DNA of 64,000 bases from Lumbricus terrestris (GCA_949752735.1 OX457052.1:33000344-33064343); one strand, 5' to 3'. Positions 11,052 to 25,900 are shown, numbered from the stretch's first letter. Notes: generated by a model not told the origin, from the letters alone. Numbers and translations are program-made.

Positions 11052-11214
11052 CAGTGGCGTAGGCAAGGGGGGATTTCGGGGGTTAAACCCCCCATTGGAT
11101 CCGGGGGGAAAGGTTTTTTAAGGTTATTTTTCCATTTAAGTAAGAAAAAATAGCAAAAAACAGGGTTTCCCTCCATAAAACCCCTCCCATGAAAAATTCC
11201 TGACTACGCCACTG
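11052..11214. mobile_element. hAT-like MITE with 8-bp target duplication
   Basis: Terminal inverted repeats CAGTGGCGTAG and CTACGCCACTG bound 163 bp. CACAATTT flanks both ends (11044-11051 and 11215-11222). An 8-bp duplication with CAGTGG-type ends is typical of hAT superfamily non-autonomous elements. Confidence 0.9.
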
Positions 11215-11341
11215 CACAATTTGCTCTACGTTCGACTTTGCGTGAACCACTCGGAGTGCATTATAAACATATTATTATGTCTTACCCTTTATTTATTTCT
11301 ATTTGCTTATTAGATTTTACCAAATAATTTCATATCGTATG

Positions 11342-11462
11342 CAGTGGCGGCGCTATATATGGAGGCAAGGGGCTAAAAGGTCGTCAGAAATGCTAGCGGA
11401 CGAAAATGAAATTTTAAAACTTTCAGCCCCCCAAAACTGAAATTCTGGCGCCGCCGCCACTG
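11342..11462. mobile_element. small hAT-like MITE
   Basis: Inverted ends CAGTGGCGGCGC and GCGCCGCCGCCACTG (the right end has one extra CGG). 121 bp. No matching 8-bp flanks found, so the duplication has decayed. 11463-11861 holds no recognised element and is probably Cbl promoter or 5' UTR; I see no clear TATA box. Confidence 0.65.
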
Positions 11463-11861
11463 CTTCCTTTGAAGCTGATCGCTTATATGTCTTGGCTCAA
11501 GCGCAGCACGTAGGTACCGGAACCTTAGAGTTCGGCTAGGGTAAGGACAAAAGACGACACGCGTAAGGAGGAGCAGAACTGATATTGAAGCAACTCCTGC
11601 ATTGACCTATCTCTGAAGTAATCTTTTTGTTCGCTCCTTTGTTTTCACTTCACTTGATGAAGCGAAGAAGACTCGAAAACTAATTAGTTTTGCTCAAACA
11701 TAATGGTAAGAAAACCTTACTTACTTATTTATATCGAAGCGCTAAATAAATGTGCAGCTCAACTTAAACGCCAAGCCCGTCCTTGAGGTCAACAATGGGT
11801 TACGGAACATGCGCAGATCGCCGCTTCCTGTGGGCAGGCAACTAGGAAGTGTTAGGCGTTA

Positions 11862-12427
11862 ATGGCGATGAATTTATCCGTACTTAGTTCACGGATAACT
11901 ATGGCGAAAGGCAGCAACAATTTTCGCGATCGATTCTTCCAGATGTTCCACCCGTGGAGCGAAGGACTCGTCCCTCGCCTGCAGACCGTCGATAAGCGGA
12001 CGATCGAGAGGGCGTGGAAGGAGATGGACCGAGTGGTGAAGCTATGTCAACACCCGAGGATGAACCTGAAAAACTCTCCCCCGTTCATCCTCGACATTCT
12101 CCCGGACACTTACCAGCACCTGAAGCTGATCCAGACGACCTACGACGAGCGAATGCACGTCCTCGGCGTTAACGAATACTTCATGATTTTTATCGACAAT
12201 CTGAACAAGAAGTGCAGGAAGTGCATCGAACTGTTTAAGGATAATCGTGACAAAATGTACGACGAACAGTCGCAATGTCGCCGAAGTCTGATCAAGCTGT
12301 CCCTCGTCTTTAGCCACATGCTCGCTGAGCTGAAGGCGCTCTTCCCGAACGGGGTCTTCTCGGGAGAAAGCTACAGGATAACGAAGAACGATGCCGGAGA
12401 GTGGTGGAAGAAGAGCTTTCCGGATAA
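11862..12427 (+). CDS. CBL: Cbl coding exon 1 (four-helix bundle)
   Basis: Encodes residues 1-188 plus two bases. It contains [18 protein letters not shown] and [20 protein letters not shown], close to the conserved Cbl N-terminal TKB helices. The donor GTATGT follows at 12428; reading through it reaches a stop at 12459. Intron 1 is 21,171 bp. Confidence 0.97.
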
Positions 12428-15400
12428 GTATGTGCTTGTTTCCAAGCAGCTAGCTCGCTGAATTGGATTTTTTTAACATGTTCTGAGTTTTATAATGTTT
12501 TTCACAATCCATTTCATCAAGTGCAGTTTTACAACAAGTCAAATCCGTATTCAGAAAGTTAATTATGTTGAGCGTAAGATTTTGAGGACTTATGTACAGC
12601 GCTGGATGAACTGTGCCTTTAGAGATTGATAAAGTAACCATGGATATGGACATGTAGACAAAAATAATCATACATGCATAAGAATTCATAGTTTCATTTA
12701 GCTGCTATGTTATCCATCCATTCATTCGTTCTATGGGCTTGTACGTACAGTAGTACAGGCATACTTGGTGCATACATGCAGGCATACAATCATTCAGACA
12801 TAAGTACATAACTTTATTTATCCATTCATTCATTCTATGGACTTGCATAGCACCCCTTCAAGAAACCTACTCAGCAGTTCTCTCAGCCCAGCCACAGCTA
12901 AACAAACAGGACGAGAGAAACAAAGGAGAACCTTGTAGAGGTGGCGATGGACAGAGGAAAATGAGGAAGCTGCAATGTGCAGTCATGCACGGGAAAGACT
13001 AAGGTCTAAAGTAAATGAGCACAACTTTGAAGGGAGGCCATTCCAGATGGTCAGGCTTGCAGCTGAGAAAGTTTCGCTTTGCATAGCAACCAAATGAAAA
13101 TAAATTCGCGTGGAACTATGAATTCCACTCTCGTCACAGAGCGAAAAGTCCAACATCAATTTGTTGGAGACAGGATTGCAGAGATCACGCAGGTTAGATG
13201 TAGTGCAACCAAGATTACAGCATGTGAAACTAAATCAGCAATCGGATACGAGTTCCGTTGAGCCACAGGCAGCTAGTGTAACAAACACATCGTGAGTATA
13301 GACAGAGATGGAGATGAATTTGGGAAGTCGCCCAATGAGATCTAACCATCCAAGAACTCCAAGGGAGCCAACTTCAGTACGTATATTGCATCTGACCCCT
13401 TTGTTTGGAACAGTTTATCTCACAATTGAGATAGTTTGCTACGTCTGCCAGCACTTCAGAATCATCGTGTTCACACCTAATTGATCGTGATAAATTATTG
13501 CTATTATGATATTCCACTCATAGCTCAGCTTCGTGTCTTGCTTAAGATAATTATAATTACGCTGTGCTGTTGTATTCCTATTTATGCCTCACAGTCCAGT
13601 TGCACTCATAAAGGTCTGTCATTTGTCATTCTACATAAATTTGTTTCAAGATACACTTTGGTCCCTTCTGCATCTATCTCCCTGACATTGTATCCTAGCC
13701 TTACAGCTTGGTTGTGTCAATTGTCATCTGCCGGTTGTACTTGGAACAATAAACGAATGAATGGTTATATACATACATGCGTACATAGGTGCATACGTGC
13801 ATGTATGGATATATATATGCTTACATCCGTGTTATCAAATTAATTGCCAGCTCATCATCTAATTCATGACTGTCAAATGCAGAAGGTATTGTAAAGTTAG
13901 GCAGTAAACACGACTAGATGCAGAAATTACTCACCCAAAACAGAACCTGACTATCTCTCTTTAATTTATCTATCTATTTTTATCTATCTCTATCTATCTA
14001 TCTATTTATCTATCTATCTAAGGAATTTATATAGCGCCCCTTTAAGTTAACTTCAAAAACGGCCAAAGAGGAAAGTCTTGAGTTTATAAAAGAGTTAGAC
14101 AAGTCACGCAGAAGGGAACGCCTGTCAAAGCCGTCAGAGTCTATATTCCAGACAGAGGGACCGATAATCGTGAAAAGCGCTTTTGTCTGATGGCGTGGGT
14201 TGCATGTGGAACCACAAAATCGTATCATGGTGGGTAAGCAATGATTATTTGAAGAAGATAAGTATGTATCATATAAATTTGTAAATGTTTGTCTTTGTAT
14301 GTGTACATTGTACGTATATGTACATTGTGTATGTATGTTTGTGTATGTATGCATACATTGTATATATATATGTAATGTATGTTTGTTTGTGTATGTATAT
14401 GTACAGTGTATATGTATGTATGTTTGTTTGTGTATGTATGTGTACATTGTATGTATATGTACATTGTATATACATGTTTGTATGTTTGTGTGTGTATGTA
14501 TGTGTACATTGTATATGTATGTTTGTTTGTGTATGTGTGTGTACAGTGTATATGTATGTAATGTATGTTTGTGTATGTATGTGTACATTGTATGTATATG
14601 TTCATTGTATATGTATGTTTGTTTGATTTTGTATGTATGTATGTGTATGCTTGCAAGCATTTTTTGTGTTTACTTTTGATTTATTGATCTGAAATTCTCA
14701 CTTTCAGTTCTCTGTAATTGTGAGCCGTCATTATTATCACTGAGCGATATGTCACAGTTTGTAAACGTAGCCATAATTTACTTGATCTTCTATTTGTTGT
14801 CTAAATAGGAACTGTGATTATAACTGTGCACACTAAACTGGGAGCAATAAAAAACTCACTGAAGTCATCGAAAGGATTATATGTTTTATATGTATGTGTG
14901 TGTGTATGTATGTATATATGTATGTCTGTGTACGTTTTTGTGTATGTATGTATGTTTGTTTGTTTGTATATATATATATGTTTGTATGTATGTATGCATG
15001 TATGTATGTTTGTATGCTTGTAAGTATGCATATATATATGTGTGTCTGTGTAAGTGTATGCATGTGAATACGTATACTCGTGTGCATGCATACATAAATG
15101 TTTAGGGAAGGTAATGTGATCGCTGTAGTTTCGCATACATCCGTGAGCAGTAATTGTGAGAGCCATTGTCCTGTGCATAGAAATTAAGATCACATCAGTT
15201 CATACGATGACCTTCGCGTCTAGCATCCTAAATCCAACCGGCCCAGACTACTCCTACAATTACAGGTCTGTGCATGCATTATATACACCGTGTCTCAAAA
15301 AAAACTGTGCAGAATTGTTTTTGTCAGAACTTCGTCAAATTTCCACCAATCTTAAAAACTTTTGGTAGGTAGACGGCAAAGTGGCTGAAATTTCATGTTA

Positions 15401-16299
15401 TATATAAATTTTCCACCTCACCTGACTCATTTCACCACACTACCTTGGTAAACACAGATGTACCAATTTTTCATATAACGCATAGATTTTATTACCTGCA
15501 ACAAATTATCTGACGACTGAATTAGCACGCAGTAAAGTAAAATATGGTTTACTTAGCAGAGTGTTTTAATAGCTACGACAGAGCTGCTTAAAAGTGTTAG
15601 AATTGGTGCTCGAAATGTGCCCCGAATATACGGACACAAGCTCTTAGACGGCGACGCAACTGGCCGATAGCAGCATCAACGATCGACTGGTCAAAGCGCG
15701 CCCATTCGTCAAGCAGGAGCGTTTTGAGTTCGTCGACGTTGGCTATTCTGGACTGGTAAACCTTCTCCTGCAGCACACTCCATGTGCTATAGTCGACTGG
15801 GTTAAGATCCAGTGAATTCGGTGGCCACAGTGTTGGACAGATGAAGTCGGGCGTCTCTCGCTCCAGGAAAGAGACGGTGTCGCGTGCTTGATGAGCCGGG
15901 GCGCCATGCATCCTGTTGGAAGACAATAAACTCGCCCTGGGATATCCGGCGTATGTCTGACGGTATCTTCTGGGCAAGAAGGTTGTCGTGATAGTAGACC
16001 TATGCCCCATTCACTTTGACATCCAGCTCGATGTAATGGATTTCAGTGCAGCCAAGCTTCGAGACGCCGTTATATAAAAAATTGGTACATCTGTGTTTAA
16101 CAAGGTAGTGCGGTGATATGAATCAGGTGAGTGGGAAAATTTATATGTAGCATAACATTTCAGCCACTTTGCCATCTACCTACCAAAAGGTTTTAAGATT
16201 GTTGGAAATTTGACGAAGTTCTGACAAAAACAATTCTGCACAGTTTTTTTTGAGACACGGTGTATATACATGATATATACCATATATATAAAATATATA

Positions 16300-16346
<47 letters not shown>

Positions 16347-19300
16347 CAATGCATATACACTTTATACAGCATGCACACACATTCATATTTGCGAAATTGG
16401 GTCACGCAACTTTAGGTTAATTCTAATACTGGACGTAAGGTGTCTTTGAAAATAGAAGTGACTTCTATCCCTAGGACCCTACTAAACATCCGGGCTTAAT
16501 CCCTCTCCTTTCCCCCTCCTGGGCTGGGCCTCCACTCCATCTCAGACAGATTGCCCTACGTGAGTTTTTGCTCATATCTGATACCCCTGTTATTTCACTC
16601 GGCTAAAGTTGCATGGTCCACCCTAAAATAGGGATAAAATCCATCCAAGTGATCTCAATACCACAAACTACCACACATATAGACTCTGTATCATAAGGCT
16701 GTCTAGTGTCTATAACTTGAGATTTATTTAACAGAACAGCAGAAAAGTAGTGTCCCCAGATAAGATGTCAGCACATTGGCTCATCACATGGATATTGGTG
16801 CCCTATAAGTTATTAACTACCCTAATTACAACGGTTTCTCTGTAGATAGGCAATTGGGTAATAATGTGGTGCCAATCATTTTCCATTTCTTGACCTGGCC
16901 GGAGTCCCTAAACGTCCAGGATATGATTATGGGTTGAAAATGTCAGAGTTCTCCTTTAAAACACGATGTCTACATGTGCCGATGATGTGCGGACCAGTGA
17001 ATTGGTCATGTGTGCAGAACTTGTGATTGGCTGTGAGCAGTACGTAGCATGTGCTGAATTAAGCGAGCAAGTTCCTGCACATGACTATACCGATAGATCT
17101 ATATGTGATTTGTGTAAAGTGTATTTTAGAAAAATTGCTTATCTAGATTTGCGTGCATTTTAATATGTGCCTATTTAGCTATGCATGTATAATTGTATAT
17201 GTTTTTTATTATTATTATTATTATTACATAAATTTATTACGCGCACAAGGTCACACCAAAGTGTGAATCTGAGGTTATATATGTTGACTTTGAAAAATTC
17301 TTCCACACAACTACAGATTATATATAAATATATAGGCCTATGTAGTATATAAATGTGTATGTATGTATATATTTAGTATACATCTGTAGGTGCATGTATG
17401 TGGAAGAATTTTGTCAACGTTCTACACAGCATTGCCAATTAATCATAATTCCACTTTCCATTGCTCATCTAAGAGGGTTGGTGTCCGACTCAAGGCCGTG
17501 TGTTCTGGTCTTTTCGGGCCACAGAGAAAGACGTAGAGGTCCATTTAGAAACCCCAAAAGGACAAGATAGTAGGCCACAGCAAGACCCAATGAGTCTGTC
17601 TGTTCAAAAGTCTACCGGAACAGCAGGTCTTTGGTCTACTATGTTTCTTGGAATGAGTGCAAGGTTGCGTAGGTTTTATACTGTTGCATCTGATGTACCT
17701 GACCTCCAACTGAGAGGTCAGAGTTCAATTCCTGCATTTGGAGCAGAAATTTACTTTGAAATTTCTGTTCCACATAAGCCCCCTAGTCAACATAGCCATT
17801 ATGAGTACACCGACTGTACACTGTCGGTGAGTAGAAAGGCTGGTGAGGGAGAGGAGTCTAAGAAAAATTAAGTTGCTAACACTTCATAGCATGGCTGCCT
17901 GCCAGGCCTGCTTAAGGGACTGCTATACTTAATTGCCAGGCCTGCTTAAGGGACTGCTGTACTTAATTAATTTCGAAGTAGGCCGTTAGCAGTGTGGCAT
18001 TGTGCTTGCCGTAACCTGCAGTGTCTTTCAGGGAACCTTAGTCATAGGTATACCTGGTTATTTCGACTGTCAGGCTGTGTTGTTATGGACTTTGTTGACA
18101 TTTGCTGTATGGTGTATACATTTCTAGACCCTTCTTTCGTCTTCTTCCCCTCAATGTCTTTGTCAGGAATGTAGTATAATGAAACATGCTTAACAATAGA
18201 AACATTAGAAACAGTTGTTAGAAACAGCGGTGACCATTCAGTAGTACTTCCAGTATGAGCACTCCGAGAGAAAATACAGGTTGTGAGGAGAGACATGTAT
18301 GTTGGAACATACAGAGATGGGTCCAGATTTCCAGTATGCAACTGCTTACATTGATTGGCCTCAAGTGTTTAGATTTAAGCATACAGATTATCAGATTAAA
18401 CAGGGAATGAGAGTATTTTGGCAAAATTAAAGTTTTTCTAAATTCGATATCAGTCCGACCTCAGAATAGCAGCACTTGTTTGGCGGTGCCTCACTGGTAG
18501 TGCTCCGTCCTACTTATCTGACCTCTGTCGCCCTGTCTCTGACATAGCCTCTTGTCGAGCTTTACGCTCTTTGGCCAATGGAGAGCTGCTGGTCTCTCGA
18601 ACCCGCTCTGCTACCAGACAGCGTCGAGCCTTCTCGGTTGTTGGCCCGTCCACATGGAATGGACTCCCACTTGTGCTACGCTTACTACCCCGGAATAATT
18701 TGCCTGATTTCTACCAGTTGCTCAAGACCTATCTTTTTAGCCGTGGCTGGGCTGGGAGCGCCTCTGAGAGACTTCTTGAAGGGCCGCTATACAAGTTTTC
18801 GGAATGAATGAATGAATGAACTTGGAGGATTACAGCAAGGGTGAACCATTATAAATAGTAGACAATGCTATTGCTGAGTATGAATAAGATGTAATTGTAA
18901 TCATTATTTCCAAGCAGCTTCAGATTCAGCCATTCCCCTTGCTGCTGCTTCTGCTATAGCAAGCGCTGCCACAGGTAGGGTTTCAAGCGATTAGATCCGC
19001 TTAGCGCTCAGCTAATTGCTTAACGGTCACCGTCGGCCGCAGTCATTGGCCGAATGTTTGCATTGCTAATGAGATGACTCACGACTTAGAAGAAATTACT
19101 TCGGATTGTTCTCAGCGTGCCTGCAGCCTACTCATAATGCCCGGTGACCTGAATATGTAAGTGCCTGACCTTTCAGGACCTGGACATTCTCCTCGGGGTT
19201 TTGGCTTTGTGGTGAGGGGTGGATAGCTTGCCACTCATTTGCTTGTTCAGACTTGCTTACATATATCTCGCTGTTGCTCCGTTCACAGCCCGACAGCGTT

Positions 19301-19517
19301 CACCCATATATTGTCATATTCATGAAAGTTAAAGTTTATGTATGAAGTACATGTAGACAGGTGAAAGTGGAAGGATGTCCATAATAAGTTGCACGCCACA
19401 AGGAAGTCAGATGGGAAATTCATCCCGGTGGTGAATAGATGGGAACAATGAAGGGGAAGTATCCGATAAATTGCATGTATAATATATATAATGAAATATA
19501 ATGATGATAATATTATT

Positions 19518-19575
<58 letters not shown>

Positions 19576-19909
19576 CATTTAGACTGGATGGAAACTGCTT
19601 GGAGACTTTGCACCCAGAGATTTAATGCCATAGCCTTCAGGGGCACGTTCACACAACTCGCCGGAGTCAAGGGCTACTGATTTTACTAATATACATTAGT
19701 TTTAGTCATGGAAAACAATTATCACCTTACGCGTGTGTTTGTCAGGCGTTCACAGTTCACCACGCACAGCCAATCAGTGTTGCACAGTTTGAAACGGAAA
19801 TAAATATGGTTATAATAATAATAATTTAATAATGAAAATAATAATAATAATAACAGTAATAATAGCAAGACAAAAAAGAATCGTAATGATAATAATAGTA
19901 AGACAATAA

Positions 19910-19940
<31 letters not shown>

Positions 19941-22900
19941 CATTAATAATTTTGAAAATTTTCACATTGAAGCATTTAAAGTTGCAAAAAATAATAATTA
20001 TATTAATAACATTAAACAAGAGAACTTCACGTACACATTACACTTCATAGCATCACTTCAGTGTTTAAGGATTAAACATTTCGTCAGAATACAGCGCCAA
20101 TTGCAAGATGATATTTGATATCATATCATATATGATAATGATAGTGGTAATAATAATTTGAAGTTATTTCTGTCGTTTATGACTCTAAGAAAGTGACTTT
20201 GAAATAAGATCGAACAAAATGGAAGACATGCATTTGAGTGGGAAGCGTAATCACCACAGTTCCCGCAAAACTGTCCTCTGCTGCACAGCCAGATTATGTA
20301 TGGTACACACTCTCAATTCCAACCAGGATGTTGGAGAATTCATGTTTATAAGTGGATAGCGTTTTCACCATTGGTCATTTGTCAGTCTACTGTCGAAGTT
20401 TAGGACACATTTTGGTCTTATTTTCTATATGAGCAATTTCCACTTTTGTTCTCTTGCCAATGTTGCAGTGGTGCAAGATACTTGCGAAACTTGCAATTTC
20501 AATTGATGTTGACGAGCCTTTGTGAGTGAAGGACTTGCTCAAGGTTCCTGTGCAGGAACGGTTTAAGAGTGGGAGTATTGAACCCCTGCTCTATCTGCAT
20601 CGCAGGTTGAGTGCTCTATCTGATTGACTACCATGTGATAGGAATTTACCATCATTGGGGCCTCCTTATGGAATTCCCTTCCCTCCATTCTGTGTTGGAC
20701 ACTCCTTTCTGGATCTCTATATACATCCCTCTCTCTCTTCTTAAGAGTTATATTTTCTTTGCAGGGCTGTTTTTAAGGAATTTTTAGAACTGCACAACTC
20801 CTTCTTTACTTTCCCATCTTCCATGATAAATTACTTCCAATCGGACCTTTCTTGCTAGTTTTAACTGTACAGAAGTGCTTATACAACTGCACAGATCCAT
20901 TTGGAACTGCACATTTTGTGTACAACTGCACGTTAAAAAAAGCCCTGACTGAATGGCCACAGCTGTGAGCGGCGCTATAGGAATTACTAAATGCATACAT
21001 TACGAATTGAGTAGCTACTCAAATCTGTGAAATCATATCTGCATTGAATCACACTGTAAACAACCTGATTAGACCATTTGCACCGACTTGAAAATGGCGT
21101 AGATCATCTTGCATGAATTGGTGCAGTATTCTGACGAATTGATTAATGATTCAATCCTTCAACACCGCAGTAATAATGTTATGAAGTGCAATGTGTACGT
21201 TAAGTTTTCTCGCTGATTCGTCTGCCTCTATCATTGGTGTCTGTTACAACTGAACTCGAATCTTCCCTCAACATGCAGCGTAGCAACCAGTGTTAGGCCC
21301 TATTTTAGTTCAGAAAATCATATTTATTTTGGGTTTTTATTTAGTTCGTCATCAATCATTTCAGTTTACGGGTAGTTTTAGTTTTATTTCTGATAGTTTA
21401 GCTTTTATTTATGAAATCATTTCAGTCTTCGTTTTCATTCACGAAATTAACAGTTAATTGATGTTCTACAGCATTGGTCGGCAGGTGTGGTGAAGAGGGA
21501 AGAGCAAGGCATCTGGAAGAGATGGGATTAATTAAGCAGGAAGCAGGAATTGGAAACTTAGCTATGAAAATTAGATGATGTTGAATAAGCCACCCTGCAA
21601 CGCTCTCTACTTCATGGTTTTTAGAGAGATGAATAGGGTAGGGTGACAATAATATCCACACCGTTCCACTGCGAATTCGCAGTCGAAAATTCTACCAATG
21701 CAAATACTTGTATTTTCTGTAGTTTTCTTTCAAGATTTCAATATCGTTCTCGTTTATATTTCATTCTACATAATTCTCTTTCGATTTTGCTTTGTTTAGT
21801 TTTCAATTTTTTTCTTACTCTTGTTTTCATGAGCGTTTGTCTAATCTTTTTGTTCTCGTTTTAGTTTCGTTAATGAAATTAACACTGTTAACAATTCCTC
21901 TGAGTTGAATAAATTGTTGCTCTCAAATTTGTGTTGAAGTTGCACTTAAGATATTTTGAGTTTGATTTTTGCAATTTGAGGAGTAGAGTGTGATGTTAAA
22001 TAGAATTTTAAGTCGTTGTGTTGTTGAGTTTTGAGGATGTAGATTATAGTCGAACGCTTTTGAAAATAGTCACCTTTCCTGCTTTATAGTTTATATTGCT
22101 TCCTCGGATTTTCTTCCTGTTCAAGAGATCTGCAGAGACCAGAATGGGAACTCAGGTGGTTTTTCTCAAACCTCCAAAGTCGTGACTGATTTTCCCCCAA
22201 AGAACAGTCACGCTTGCTTGAGTAGCGTTTGTGGGCAACACCTACTATTCAGCTGCCTAGCGATGAGCCATTGCCCTGTACCACGAGCTCACACCCCACC
22301 CTCTCCCTACCCCCCCCACCACCTCGTGTAGTGTGTGGCTGCTGGCTGTGCAGGGTATTGTGTGCTGGATCTTTTGCTGTGCTGAGAAATGGTTTGAACT
22401 GTGAAAGGACGTTGCTGGGGTTTCCCAAAACTTTTACTGCTGCGGATGTGTCATGGGCGTTAAAGATGATGGCATGTTGCGCCTATGGGCATAAGTTGCG
22501 TACAATAATTTTTTTTAAAGATGTGATATATATATATGTATATAATTATATGTGAATACTGGTATATTAATAGGGATTTTGTTTTATTAGTTAGTTTTAC
22601 TATTTTATTGATAAGCTTAATCATTTCTGCATCCGTTTTTTCTAGGAAGTGTTGGTATTATTTATCAGTGACCAGTTGATCTCGGTTAGAACTTCGAATA
22701 TCTATATAAATAAAAATGTAAAACGTTACCGTTCGACATGAAGGATCTCGGAAAGTTCTTGACCGATTGTTTTGAAAATTTTTGCAAAACGTTCCATTCG
22801 AACATGAGCGGGTTTGTATAGTGCCTTTTGGGAAAAGCGCAATGTTTACGACCAAAAAAACACAACTTTTAATTCCATTCGATATACGTTGATGGAGTCC

Positions 22901-25900
22901 AGCCATTTCCATTTGAATTTTCACGCATCCGTCCGCCCATTTTTCGGGCGCGTTTTAAAACGTGTATCCGGCCCTCTTTCTATAGCGCATATTTATAAAC
23001 TTACTGTCGGTTTTTAAAAAATCGTCCGTTTGTGACCGTTTTCCACGCGTCTTTCTATGTAGCGCATATTTCTAGGGATGGAGGAAGGGGAGGGACGTAG
23101 GGGAGGGATTGGGATGAAACGGGAGAGAGGGATGCAGGGAGGGAGGGAAGGGAGGGAGGGGAGGAGGAAGAGGAGGGAAGGGGAGAGGACGTAGGAAGGG
23201 AGGGTTGGACAGTCTTTTCAGCCACAGCAACGCGTGGCCAGGTACAGCTAGTATATAATATATATACACATGCATAAAAATAAATATATATATATATAAT
23301 TGTGAGCTAATGTTGTATAGTCTATGTGGTCAGTTGATGTTTAGGCGTACGAATAGACCAGCTCAAGGTCAGCGTCTAGACAGTTAGGCCTGCAGGTGAC
23401 AGACTGGCGGGAAAGTTGGCGCGGCTCGGCCGACCGTCGCCGGAGAGCGCGAGAGAGAGAGCGAGGCAGACAGACAGACGGACAGATAGACGGAGAGAGG
23501 CAGATAGAAGGACAGAGCGGCAAGGGGAAGAGTGTACGCCCAGACAGTGAGATAAGTTGTAGAAGAAGGAGTTGGTAGTAGAGAATAGAAGACGTTTTAG
23601 AGAACAGTGGAGTTAGATAATAATAGTTGCGTTGCTGTCGTTGAATTCAAGCGTTTGTCGTCGTTGATCCATTGTTGTGTTATTTGCGTTGTTATGAACG
23701 AAGAAGAAAATACAAGAAACAGAGCTTTGTTGTAATTGAACAAGTTAAGAACTTTAGAAACTTATACACTAGCTTTAGATACCGAAATACAGTGACTAGG
23801 TTAGGCATAGGCTGCGCTACTGAACACAAGGAAAAACTGGAGAAAACTTTGAAGGTCAATTGAAGGTTGACATTTTGGTGACAGCGGTGGGATACTGAAT
23901 TCAAGCAAAGGACGTTGAGATAGCGAACTCAATTGGAGGAATATTTTCAATTGGAGGAATATTTTCAATTGGAGGAATATTTTCAATCGGAGGAATATTT
24001 TCAATCGGAGGAATATTTTCAATCGGAGGAATATTTTCAATCGGAGGAATATTTTCAATTGGCGGAATATTTTCAATTGGAGGAATATTTTCAATTGGAG
24101 GAATATTTTCAGTCGGAGGAATATTTACGATTGGAGACGCATTTCGGAGTCTGGTGAGAAGATACAACGGGCATACGAATAACATTACGACAACGCAACG
24201 CCAGAGAGAGGTATACAAAACTTGCTTGTTTACCCAAGGAGCCATAAGAATTAAAGTCAGCCAATCACAGATATTCATAGCCACTCCCTCGATTCTTCAC
24301 GGTAATCACTGAAGTAAAGAAGAAAGATGGAGAAACTTACAGAACAAAAGCAAGCCAGTATAAAGAAGATGTCTTCTGATCGATTAATAAAGTTATTAAT
24401 TGAAGAGGGTCTAGACGTAGAAGAAGTCGAAGAGATGTCTAGAGAAAATTTGATGGGAGCATTAGCAGAGGTTTGGCTTAAAAAGGAAGCTGAAGAGAAA
24501 GGTGCTGTGGGTGGTGTTGAGGAGAAACCAATTGAAAAACCACCGGCACCGATGTCTATGGAGGCGTTGATGCAATTTATGATGATGAAAGAGGAGCAAC
24601 GCAGACAAGAAGAAAAAGAACGGAGACGAGAGGAGAAAGAACAAAAACAAGAAGAGAAAGAGAAAGAGGAGAAACGGAGACAGGAGGAGAAAGAGAAAGA
24701 GGAACAACGGAAACAAGAAGAGGAACAACGAAGAAAAGAAGAGAAAGAGAAAGAGGAGAAACGGAGACAGGAGGAGAAAGAGAAAGAAGAGCAACGTAGA
24801 CAAGAAGATAAAGAGAAAGAGGAGAAACGGAGACAGGAGGAGAAAGAACGGAGACAAGAAGAGAAAGAACGGATACAAGAGCAGATTGAACGAACAGAAA
24901 AGCTTCGACTAGAGGAAAAAGCAAGAGCAGAACAAGCAGAAAGGATGAGACAACAAGAGATTGAGATGCAGAAGCAGCAGTTCCAGCTTCAGCTAGAACA
25001 ACTGAAAAGAGATCGTGACGAAGCTGAACGAAGAAGGATGGAACTAATGATAGAATACGAGAGGGCAAGGAAAAGTGATGAAGAAATACGAAAACAACAG
25101 ATGGAAGAGCAAAAGATTCGTGAGGAAGACAAAGAAGCCATGCGTTTGGCAGAATTACAAAGAGCCGAAGAGATTCGACAGGAAGAATTGAAAATGGAGA
25201 AAGAAAATTTGGAAAAAGCGGAAAGAGAAAGGGAAGAACAATTAGAATTAGAACAAAAGAAACTCGCTCTTAAGGAAGCTCAGCTCCGAGAAATGGCTAT
25301 TGAAAAGGAGGAACGCAGAAGACAGTTAGAATTGTTGCAGCAAAAGATAGAACAAGAAGAACTGCGTAGGGTAGAAGATCAAAATAGACTGAGGGAACGA
25401 AATGAAGACGAAAGAAGAAGCCGTGAGGAGTCAGAACGAAACAGGATCAGAGAAAGTGAGACAATGGTGTCCAAGATTAAAAGGATAGGTGATGCAATGA
25501 AACATGTATTACCTAAGATGCCATATGATATGATGGAGGTGCCATTATATTTTGAGACAGTTGAGAATGCATTCAACAGTTTTACGGTGGAAAAGCAGTT
25601 TTGGGTCAAATTGCTGTTGCCACTAATGACGCCTAGAGCAAGAACGGTGTTGAACCGATTGTCTTTCAATGATCTAGACGATTACGACATAGTGAAAGAA
25701 CATTTACTGAAAGAATTCAAATTGACAGCGAGAGAATATCGATCACGATTTGGAGATGCGAGGAAAACGGCAGAAGAAACATACACGATGTTTACAGCAA
25801 GATTGAAGAATCTGTTGAACTATTATGTCAGAAGTAGGCGAGTGGGCAAAAGCTACGAGAAGTTATTTGATCTGTTGGTGGCGGATAAATTGAAAGAATG

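Noticed and set aside
12428..12461. Cbl exon 1 ending at the stop at 12459
   Set aside because: The GTATGT donor at 12428 joins in phase to exon 2 and restores the conserved family sequence; read-through diverges at once.
14010..15193. Tyr/Cys-rich and Thr/His-rich frames
   Set aside because: TATG/TGTA microsatellites; only the last part of the minus frame near 14010-14230 is real LINE coding sequence.
24462..25068. Minus-strand Leu/Phe- and Ser/Val-rich frames
   Set aside because: Antisense of the Glu/Lys-rich Gag coiled coil.
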